From JAPKZH01 sp964537875 (GTDB taxonomy: Bacteria > Acidobacteriota > Aminicenantia > Aminicenantales > UBA4085), in NCBI GenBank assembly GCA_964537875.1, contig CAZIDN010000064.1, positions 1 through 20,552 on the forward strand: a stretch of DNA of 20,552 nucleotides, read 5' to 3'. Below, in pieces: positions 15,490 through 20,552 of this stretch. The notes below the pieces were generated by a model. That model was not told where the DNA came from. It saw nothing but the letters and a program-made list of their open reading frames with translations, and searched no databases. Position numbers and translations under genes: made by a program. How positions within the stretch are numbered: position 1 is the first letter of the stretch; every line of letters starts with the position of its first letter.

Positions 15490-16584
15490 ATGAAGAAAAA
15501 AAGAATCGCCATTCTTACAGGCGGGGGCGACTGCCCGGGTATCAATGCCGTCATCCGAGCCGTGGCAAAAAAGGCCATGCTCGAATTCGGGATGGAGGTC
15601 GTCGGTGTCGAGGACGGGTACGACGGCCTCATCCACAACCGCTGCCGGAAGCTCGGCAATAACGATGTCTCCGGCATCTTGACGCTCGGCGGGACCATCC
15701 TCGGCGCATCGAAGATCTCCAATCCATACCAATATGCCCTGCAAAAGGGAAAGGTGATCGTCTTCAAGGACGTCTCCCGGAAAGCGATCGCCAACTTCAG
15801 GAAACTTGGCGGTGACGGTCTTGTCTGCATCGGGGGCGACGGGACCCTCGGGATCGCCTGCCGTTTGATGAAAGACGGGATCCCTGTCATCGGCGTGCCC
15901 AAGACGATCGACAATGACCTCCGGGGAACAGAAATCACATTCGGGTTCGACAGCGCCGTCGCTGTCGCGACTGATGCCATCGACAGGCTCCATTCCACAG
16001 CCCAGTCACACCATCGAGTCATGATCGTCGAGGTCATGGGCCACCGGTCTGGTTGGATCGCCCTCTATGCGGGCGTAGCCGGAGGCGGCGATATCATCCT
16101 CATCCCGGAAATCCCTTACTCCCTTGAGGCCGTTTTGGCGAAAGTCCGGGATAGAAAGAGGAAGGGGAAGCGCTTCAGCATCGTCGTCGTCGCCGAGGGC
16201 GCTAAGCCAAAAGGGGGCGATGTCGTCGTCAAGAAGATCGTCGAGAAAAGCTCCGATCCGGTCCGGCTGGGCGGCATCGGGTTTAGCTTGAGCGATCAGA
16301 TCGAGCGAGCCACAGGAACTGAAACACGTGCGGTCGTCTTGGGACACCTCCAAAGGGGCGGTTCGCCAACGGCCCATGACCGTATCCTGGCGACCCAGCT
16401 TGGCGCCAAGGCCGTCGAGCTCGTTGTCCGCAGCCAATTCGGCCGCATGGTCGCCGTCCAGAAAGGATTGATAACGTCTGTCCCTTTGGAGACGGCTGCC
16501 GGTGGGCCCAGGACTGTGCCGCTCGACCACCCGCTGATCGCGGCGGCAAGGGCGCTTGGAACGAGTTTCGGCGACGAGGATTGA
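15490..16584 (+). CDS. pfkA: 6-phosphofructokinase with mixed ATP/PPi signature
   Basis: Phosphorylates fructose 6-phosphate to fructose 1,6-bisphosphate in glycolysis, using ATP or, reversibly, pyrophosphate. Visible motifs: GGGDCPGINAVIR (residues 11-23), GGDGT (115-119), PKTIDND (137-143, catalytic D141), MGH (183-185, where E. coli has MGR) and GHLQRGGSP near the end. Two positions usually separate the two donor classes. Those equivalent to E. coli 104 and 124 are Gly118 (ATP-like) and Lys138 (PPi-like), so the donor cannot be called. The E. coli Arg72 position appears to be Lys75. The ATG at 15490 has GGAGGT 9 nt upstream. At 364 residues it fits the longer relatives of bacterial PfkA. 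It converges on the GHKL ATPase gene with 35 bp between, where a short stem and six Ts (16609-16614) may end transcription. Confidence 0.92.
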   Translation: MKKKRIAILTGGGDCPGINAVIRAVAKKAMLEFGMEVVGVEDGYDGLIHNRCRKLGNNDVSGILTLGGTILGASKISNPYQYALQKGKVIVFKDVSRKAIANFRKLGGDGLVCIGGDGTLGIACRLMKDGIPVIGVPKTIDNDLRGTEITFGFDSAVAVATDAIDRLHSTAQSHHRVMIVEVMGHRSGWIALYAGVAGGGDIILIPEIPYSLEAVLAKVRDRKRKGKRFSIVVVAEGAKPKGGDVVVKKIVEKSSDPVRLGGIGFSLSDQIERATGTETRAVVLGHLQRGGSPTAHDRILATQLGAKAVELVVRSQFGRMVAVQKGLITSVPLETAAGGPRTVPLDHPLIAAARALGTSFGDED

Positions 16585-16619
16585 AAGCCGTAACGAAGTG
16601 ATATACGCTTTTTTCCGAT

Positions 16620-18101
16620 TCAGCCTTCCGTATCGGCAAAGGCATCCTTGAGAAGCTTGCTTTGGCGGTTAAAGGCCACGCGCGGGCTCTTCGTCTCCTT
16701 CATCAATGCGATTTCCTGAGTGAGCAGGCGGGCGACATACATCGTGTAAGCAGCCGCTTTCCGGGATTCCCTTTTAAAAAGCGAATGATCGCGATTGATA
16801 TAAACGATGTTCCCCTCTGAAAAGCATTCCGGGTTGTTTTCTCCGAAAAAATCCAGGCAGACGGAAACATTGTGTTCGCCCATTTTAATTTTCCGGACGA
16901 TGGCATTCGGCGTGATTTTTTTGACGAGCGGATTGCGGCGCTTTTTCACGATGGGCGTTTCCGGCTTTGCGGCCGCAGCCGCTTCAGGCTGGACCTCTGG
17001 TTCAAACAACTTTCTTTTATCCGCGGCCGCGGCTCCGCCTCCGATGCCTTTTTCTTCCCCGTAGGGGATAGGCCCGAAGGGAGAAAAATCCGGGTTGAGA
17101 GCTAGCGCCCGGTGGATTCTCTGGAGGGCCTCTTTAACGGCTCGGCCGGCCCGGATATCTTCCCGTTGATCGGCCTCTTTGCCGAGCTTCTTTTTAATCG
17201 CGGCGATGACCTTTTCCATGATTTTGAGGAACTCCTGGTACTCCTCGGTGTCCGTGACGAAATTCGAGCGATCCGAAGTGATGGGCAGGAAGTTTGCCTG
17301 GATTTCGCCTTTGATTCGGGCGACCGCCTTTCCCCAGGTCTCCATGCCGAAAAGGTCTTTTTTGACAGTCGCGCCTTTGACCTTGACATCGATACCCAAG
17401 TCTTTTGTCGAGGCCATCGTTTTAGGCGTGATGATGATTTCCCCTGAAACCAGCCCGTAGCGGCAACCTTCTAAAACAGGGATTTTTTGTCCGGTGTAGC
17501 TGCGAGGCTCTATCCTGCGGCCATTCAGATAGATGGCGAAATGAGGCGCCTTCAAGGGAACTCCCTCTTTGATTTTTTCCTCGGCTTCTTCAATATCGAA
17601 TGGCTTGGTCAGGCCGGAAAGGATGACGGTCGTCCCATCGCCTCTGGCGAAGTCGGGGAGAAGAATTTCACACGGGAGATGCCAGGTGTGCCTTGCTGTT
17701 TCCCAATCGTTTTTATCGAAGATCACACGGGCCGCAAATTCTCCCTGTTGGGTGATGACTTCAAACCTCGTGGCCGCAGAGAGCGAGGCGAATTTGCCGA
17801 TGCCGAACTGGCCGATCCTTTCTCTGCCGAATTTGGGTGACACCGATTGGAGGACCTTCTCGTCCGATCCGATGATGAAATATTGTTTGAGGCCTTCGGC
17901 GTCCATGCCGGAGCCGTCGTCGATGATGACGATTTTTTCCGGATCGAGTTCCACGCGGACCTCTGCGGCGTCGGCGTCATAGGCGTTGTTGATGAGTTCC
18001 CGAAGGAGTTCGACGCTTTCCGTGTAGAGGCGCTCGCCGATGGAGATGATATGCCGCTTGTCGACCGTGACCTCAAGCTCTTTTTTTTCTTTAATTTGCA
18101 T
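16620..18101 (-). CDS. Hsp90/MutL-type GHKL ATPase
   Basis: A 493-residue protein with the Bergerat ATP-binding fold shared by Hsp90, MutL and MORC. The N box is ELINNAYDADA (E35, N39), the G1 box DDGSGM (61-66), the G2 box RIGQFGIGK (GxxGxGK at 97-103), and GDGTTV marks the G3 region. A second domain spans about 180-330. An Ala/Pro-rich linker lies near 365-410, followed by a C-terminal domain with GNIVYINRDHSLF. It is too short and too different to be HtpG or MutL itself, and I do not know a defined function. The start at 18101 has GGAGG 4 nt upstream and lies behind a good promoter; the frame extends to 18143 without a ribosome site. It is divergent from a toxin-antitoxin operon, so a role in defence or DNA handling is possible but only inferred. 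Confidence 0.85.
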   Translation of the reverse strand: MQIKEKKELEVTVDKRHIISIGERLYTESVELLRELINNAYDADAAEVRVELDPEKIVIIDDGSGMDAEGLKQYFIIGSDEKVLQSVSPKFGRERIGQFGIGKFASLSAATRFEVITQQGEFAARVIFDKNDWETARHTWHLPCEILLPDFARGDGTTVILSGLTKPFDIEEAEEKIKEGVPLKAPHFAIYLNGRRIEPRSYTGQKIPVLEGCRYGLVSGEIIITPKTMASTKDLGIDVKVKGATVKKDLFGMETWGKAVARIKGEIQANFLPITSDRSNFVTDTEEYQEFLKIMEKVIAAIKKKLGKEADQREDIRAGRAVKEALQRIHRALALNPDFSPFGPIPYGEEKGIGGGAAAADKRKLFEPEVQPEAAAAAKPETPIVKKRRNPLVKKITPNAIVRKIKMGEHNVSVCLDFFGENNPECFSEGNIVYINRDHSLFKRESRKAAAYTMYVARLLTQEIALMKETKSPRVAFNRQSKLLKDAFADTEG

Positions 18102-18128
18102 GGCGCCTCCGCTCGTATCTTGTTTAAG

Positions 18129-18156
18129 CTTATATGGTTTCATGAAAATTTGTCAA
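18129..18156 (-). promoter_or_regulatory. Promoter of the GHKL ATPase gene
   Basis: Minus strand: a perfect TTGACA (18156-18151), a 16-nt spacer, then TATAAG (18134-18129). The transcript would begin near 18122, about 20 nt before the ATG at 18101, which supports that start. Confidence 0.6.
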
Positions 18157-18227
18157 TAAGATGATATGAGAATTATTGAAGACAAATCCGTTGTCATGGA
18201 TTGGGATTCTTTTGGTGGAAAAAATGT

Positions 18228-18256
18228 TTGACATGGAGCGCCTTAAAAGTTACACT
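18228..18256 (+). promoter_or_regulatory. Promoter of the toxin-antitoxin operon
   Basis: A perfect TTGACA (18228-18233), a 17-nt spacer, then TACACT (18251-18256). The -10 box lies inside the left arm of the palindrome at 18246-18269, the usual layout for an autorepressed toxin-antitoxin operon. Confidence 0.6.
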
Positions 18257-18269
18257 AAAGTGTAACTTT
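18246..18269. promoter_or_regulatory. Operator palindrome of the toxin-antitoxin operon
   Basis: AAAGTTACACT (18246-18256) and AGTGTAACTTT (18259-18269) are perfect 11-bp inverted arms with a 2-bp spacer. The palindrome covers the -10 box and the likely start of transcription. It is probably bound by the Phd/YefM antitoxin alone or with its toxin. Confidence 0.65.
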
Positions 18270-18284
18270 ATAACGAGGTGGAAA

Positions 18285-18560
18285 ATGCGTTTTGCGGGTG
18301 TTAAAGAGCTTAAACAAAAAACTATGGACCTAATCAAGGAGTCTCGAAAAGAAGATATCCTCATCACGGCCTACGGCAAACCTGTCGCCGTGCTTCATCA
18401 TGTCGATGAGGACGACCTGGCGGATTATCTCATCGAGAATGATCCGGAGTTCAAAAGAAGAATCGAAGAGTCCTATGCAGAATATCTGACGCAGGGCGGG
18501 ACTCCGATCGAAGACGTTATCGAAGACTTGAAAAAACGCCATGCAGGCAAAAAGGTTTAA
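18285..18560 (+). CDS. Phd/YefM-type antitoxin
   Basis: A 91-residue antitoxin. The N-terminal half has the Phd/YefM DNA-binding pattern: GVKELKQKTMDLIKES (residues 5-20), then DILITAYGKPVAVLHHV (24-40). The C-terminal half is acidic and helical, as expected for the part that wraps and blocks the toxin. I chose the ATG at 18285 because GAGG lies just upstream and it falls right after the operator. An in-frame ATG at 18201 would place the promoter and operator inside the gene. The toxin gene starts 20 bp before this gene ends, which suggests coupled translation. The operator palindrome implies autorepression. Confidence 0.9.
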   Translation: MRFAGVKELKQKTMDLIKESRKEDILITAYGKPVAVLHHVDEDDLADYLIENDPEFKRRIEESYAEYLTQGGTPIEDVIEDLKKRHAGKKV

Positions 18561-18870
18561 GATCCTCCTAAACGCGGCGGCGAAGCGTGACCTGATGACA
18601 TTAGAGTCCGAGCAGGCACTTCAAATAGCCCAGGATATCCGGACTTATCTCGAGGTCAATCCGATTCCCTTGGGCAAGCCGCGTCTCAAAAAGCTCCTGG
18701 GGTTTGATCCTCCGCTCTACAGGCTTCGGAGCGGAGATTTTAGAGCTTATTATCGAATCGAAGGGGATCAGGTCATCGTATCGGCCGTTCGGCCTAAGAA
18801 GGATAGCGAAAAGTTTCTAAAAAGAATCCAAGAGGAGCGAGCCGCATTTAAAAAGCAGCCGGAGTTTTAA
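18541..18870 (+). CDS. RelE/ParE superfamily toxin
   Basis: A 109-residue toxin of the RelE/ParE fold. The diagnostic stretch is PPLYRLRSGDFRAYYRIEGDQVIVSAVRP (about residues 57-85), the central beta strands carrying R61, R63, R68 and R72, with the last strand ending at R84. With a Phd/YefM partner it is most likely a ribosome-dependent mRNA interferase that cuts transcripts during translation, and not a gyrase poison, although the family alone does not prove which. It overlaps the antitoxin gene by 20 bp and has no strong ribosome site of its own, so its output probably depends on antitoxin translation. The catalytic residues cannot be fixed by eye. Confidence 0.9.
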   Translation: MQAKRFKILLNAAAKRDLMTLESEQALQIAQDIRTYLEVNPIPLGKPRLKKLLGFDPPLYRLRSGDFRAYYRIEGDQVIVSAVRPKKDSEKFLKRIQEERAAFKKQPEF

Positions 18871-18887
18871 GAACGGAGGTGTCCAAG

Positions 18888-19028
18888 ATGGCCGGAAAGA
18901 CAATCAGGAATAGGATTTTTTCTGGTCTTTGCATTTTGTTTTTTTCGTTCTCACCCTGCTTCGCCCAGGTCAAAACCAAGGATATCACGATCGGCTCGTC
19001 ATATTCGTTGCGCACAGCCGGCTTTTAA
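18888..19028 (+). pseudogene. Truncated start of an exported alpha/beta hydrolase (esterase D-like) gene
   Basis: An ATG at 18888 with GGAGGT 7 nt upstream opens a 46-codon frame. It has a clear signal peptide (hydrophobic core FSGLCILFFSFSPCFAQ) followed by VKTKDITIGSSYSLRT and a stop. The part after the signal resembles the beginning of putative secreted esterases of the esterase D/IroE type (PF00756), where an IGxxYSLxS stretch leads into the conserved ERxxxVYLP segment. Here the frame ends before that segment, and none of the catalytic domain is found downstream. It begins 17 bp after the toxin stop. It looks like the remnant of a gene cut by recombination at the border of the AT-rich unit; a short secreted peptide is the alternative. 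Confidence 0.55.
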
Positions 19029-19068
19029 ATCAATAGACTTAATCAATGATGGTTGAACTCAAAAGCCT

Positions 19069-19740
19069 TCAGTCGATTAATCTGCGGGCTAAGCTGTGCA
19101 ATTGTGGATTGGCCAGAGCAAGAATTTTTTTCTTGACGACTCGCGAGAAATATTCTTTCTCGGTTTTCGAGAGCTTTGCCCGCTTTAGTTTTTTCATAAA
19201 AAGTTCTTTTTGTTTAGGGGAAAAGACTTGGGATAGTGAATATTCCAATCCTAGTTCATCCCTGGCCGATAACAGATCTTCCAGCCCAGCTCGCATTTGT
19301 TCGAAATAGGTTTGAAACGTCGTTTTTAATTTTTGACCTGACATGTGGACCCGCCCTAAAAGAAAATCTCCATCCGTTGTGAATTTTCTTGAATACTTTA
19401 TGCTCTCTCTTTTATCGGCAGACGAGAGCTTTTTTTGGAGCCTAGCAGCCCATGCAAATTTTAAATGAGACGATTTGTACAAGGCTAAAGAAATTAAAAG
19501 GAGCAGGCGAAAATGATTTCTATCTTCCGGACGACTAAGATGGGATATCACTTGATCATAATCAAAAATCTCCTTTTCTCCGCTATTGGCAAGCATGACA
19601 GGAAATCCTTCCCAGAGTCGCGGATCGCCGCTTTTAACGACATCGGCCAAGGTTTCATTGGCATTCTCGTGTTCTTCCGTTTCGAAAAGGGGATAGCCGA
19701 GTCTGGCAACTTTTTTTAGGAGATCTTTATCGTTTTCCAT
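19069..19740 (-). CDS. Unrecognised helical protein paired with the nucleotidyltransferase
   Basis: A 223-residue protein I cannot assign to a named family. It is rich in Lys, Glu and Leu and looks mainly alpha-helical. Two stretches read as if conserved: LGYPLFETEEHENANETL near the start, then PRLWEGFPVMLANS. The C-terminal third is very basic (KKLKRAKLSKTEKEYFSRVVKKKILALA). No signal peptide, membrane segment, zinc-binding set or obvious helix-turn-helix is seen. The ATG at 19740 follows a GGAAGGAAAGG run. It overlaps the end of the upstream nucleotidyltransferase gene by 14 bp, so the two are translated together. Its composition is more AT-rich than the metabolic genes. A role as partner or antidote of the nucleotidyltransferase is inferred from the gene arrangement only. 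Confidence 0.8.
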   Translation of the reverse strand: MENDKDLLKKVARLGYPLFETEEHENANETLADVVKSGDPRLWEGFPVMLANSGEKEIFDYDQVISHLSRPEDRNHFRLLLLISLALYKSSHLKFAWAARLQKKLSSADKRESIKYSRKFTTDGDFLLGRVHMSGQKLKTTFQTYFEQMRAGLEDLLSARDELGLEYSLSQVFSPKQKELFMKKLKRAKLSKTEKEYFSRVVKKKILALANPQLHSLARRLID

Positions 19741-20317
19741 TGGCCTTTCCTTCCTTGATGAGTATGAGAAAATATTCCAAATTCTTTAATATCCTCTCCT
19801 CCGAAATATCGAATGAAGCGGTATCGCGAAATCTCTTCTCGAGACGTCGGATGTCGATTTCTTTCCTTTTGTTCTTCATCAAGCCCAGACAATCATCCAT
19901 GTCCGCCGATGTGCCCCTGAACAACTTGCTTATGAGAAGATCATAAGAATTGAGAACTCCCAGATATATATAGCTGAATTCTTTGAACAATATATGGTTT
20001 CCCTTCTCCAAGGGCGACTCTAAGAGCTCTGTTGTATGGATACGGGGTCCCCTGAACAAATCAAAGACGAAATCATTTTCCCTTTTCCAACCGGAGCCGG
20101 TGACGGATATATATCCCAATTGTTGTAGAGTTGATATTAGATAATCGTGCTCTTTCTCCTCGGGCACGATAAAATCAATGTCTTTGGTCGACGGCTTTAT
20201 ATTGAGCAACGTGAGCGCCGTTCCGCCGCAGGCAATAAGTCTCACTCGTTTTTTGAGAAAGCTGTCCCACAACGCCAGCCGGCTCAAGAGTGTTTCTTTA
20301 TCGGCTCTATATTTCAT
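19727..20317 (-). CDS. AbiEii/DUF6036-like nucleotidyltransferase
   Basis: A 196-residue protein of the minimal nucleotidyltransferase type. The pattern ACGGTALTLLNIKPSTKDIDFIV (about residues 29-51) has the Gly-Gly, the T/A helix start and the DxD carboxylates of the polymerase-beta-like fold; DFVFDLF further on may supply the third acidic residue. Relatives include the AbiEii toxins and DUF6036 proteins, some of which modify tRNA or other targets by nucleotide transfer. The start at 20317 has no good ribosome site, and the leader is formed by an array of inverted repeats. The downstream gene overlaps it by 14 bp. In AbiE systems the partner (AbiEi) is encoded upstream and is a winged-helix protein; here the partner is downstream and different. 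Confidence 0.82.
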   Translation of the reverse strand: MKYRADKETLLSRLALWDSFLKKRVRLIACGGTALTLLNIKPSTKDIDFIVPEEKEHDYLISTLQQLGYISVTGSGWKRENDFVFDLFRGPRIHTTELLESPLEKGNHILFKEFSYIYLGVLNSYDLLISKLFRGTSADMDDCLGLMKNKRKEIDIRRLEKRFRDTASFDISEERILKNLEYFLILIKEGKANGKR

Positions 20318-20325
20318 ACAATAAT

Positions 20326-20365
20326 TTGTATTAAAAGATACAATTTACTGTATAATTTAATACAA
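20326..20365. promoter_or_regulatory. Inverted-repeat operator array before the nucleotidyltransferase
   Basis: TTGTATTAAA (20326-20335) and TTTAATACAA (20356-20365) are perfect 10-bp inverted arms. Between them ATACA (20338-20342) and TGTAT (20349-20353) form a nested pair, and another ATACA (20316-20320) overlaps the start codon. The ATACAA/TTGTAT motif thus recurs through about 50 bp, suggesting cooperative binding of a regulator, perhaps one of the two proteins encoded next to it. Confidence 0.55.
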
Positions 20366-20385
20366 TAATTATTCTATTTTGTCAA
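20357..20385 (-). promoter_or_regulatory. Promoter of the nucleotidyltransferase operon
   Basis: Minus strand: a perfect TTGACA (20385-20380), a 17-nt spacer, then TATTAA (20362-20357). The -10 box lies within one arm of the inverted repeat, so binding there would block transcription. Confidence 0.5.
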
Positions 20386-20389
20386 GTGG

Positions 20390-20425
20390 AAAAATAACTT
20401 GCCCTCTCCCAGTTTTGAGGAGGGC
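20390..20425 (-). terminator. Intrinsic terminator reading leftward
   Basis: GAGGGC (20420-20425) and GCCCTC (20401-20406) form a stem. On the minus strand it is followed by AAGTTATTTTT, a fair U-rich tail. It would end a transcript coming from the right of the window and insulate the nucleotidyltransferase promoter. Confidence 0.45.
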
Positions 20426-20480
20426 CAGGGGATATGAGGAAGACAGGAGGCCGGTCAGGGAAAGCGGGATTGGGTTTTTA

Positions 20481-20552
20481 TTATTCGTTAAGGTCCAAAA
20501 TTAGATTTGTTTCATCGAAAACAAGCGTCATAACGGTTGGGATGAGGCGATT
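20481..20552 (-). CDS. Possible C-terminal end of a minus-strand gene cut by the window
   Basis: On the minus strand 23 codons are open from the window edge to a double stop (TAATAA). They encode a plausible hydrophobic and acidic tail containing MTLVFDETNLILDLNE. The terminator about 55 bp downstream supports a gene ending here. It is too short to identify. Confidence 0.35.
   Translation of the reverse strand, partial: NRLIPTVMTLVFDETNLILDLNE

Noticed and set aside
16585..16619. Terminator between pfkA and the GHKL ATPase gene
   Set aside because: Six Ts (16609-16614) are present, but the stem before them is only about 4 bp, so I mention it only in the pfkA entry.
18201..18284. 28-codon N-terminal extension of the antitoxin
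   Set aside because: It would be encoded by the promoter and operator, and its sequence (FFWWKKCLTW) is unlike the family.
1..20552. CRISPR arrays, tRNA or rRNA genes, transposases
   Set aside because: No regularly spaced repeats, cloverleaf-like segments, rRNA motifs or transposase or integrase frames were seen.

Overview
The window looks like a stretch of chromosome from an uncultured, moderately GC-rich bacterium. Several features recall Acidobacteriota or Candidatus Aminicenantes: amidohydrolases carrying extra C-terminal domains, a zinc-ribbon Ser/Thr kinase with TPRs, a paired TldD/PmbA, DUF4412-like exported proteins and Tat-exported oxidoreductases. This assignment is inference from gene style only, because there is no rRNA or other phylogenetic marker. 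Genes are dense, with clear Shine-Dalgarno sites and many sigma70-like promoters.

Left part (1-7041). A secreted imidazolonepropionase-like amidohydrolase with a C-terminal CIA30-like domain is followed directly by a lipoprotein of the class C beta-lactamase family that has lost all three catalytic motifs. A separately promoted exported DUF4412-like protein comes next. A secreted Xaa-Pro aminopeptidase (minus strand) is divergent from a DoxX membrane protein and a small SAM methyltransferase.

Middle (7042-16584). A TldD/PmbA pair follows. TldD has a Tat-type leader and a complete zinc motif; PmbA seems to start at a non-standard ATA codon. On the minus strand lie a 1035-residue membrane Ser/Thr kinase (zinc ribbon, kinase, TM, TolB/FlgO-like domain, TPRs) and, upstream of it, a Tat-leader FAD oxidoreductase of the phytoene desaturase/RetSat type. 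A 345-bp hairpin-rich gap separates these from a phosphofructokinase with a mixed ATP/PPi signature.

Right part (16620-20552). This looks accessory. It holds an Hsp90/MutL-type (GHKL) ATPase, a Phd/YefM-RelE toxin-antitoxin pair with a palindromic operator over its -10 box, the start of a lost esterase gene, and an AT-rich two-gene unit: an AbiEii/DUF6036-like nucleotidyltransferase plus an unrecognised helical partner behind an inverted-repeat promoter. The last bases may hold the end of another minus-strand gene with its own terminator. Together, 18.2-20.4 kb reads as a small defence or toxin-antitoxin island. The two-gene nucleotidyltransferase unit is the best candidate for something undescribed.
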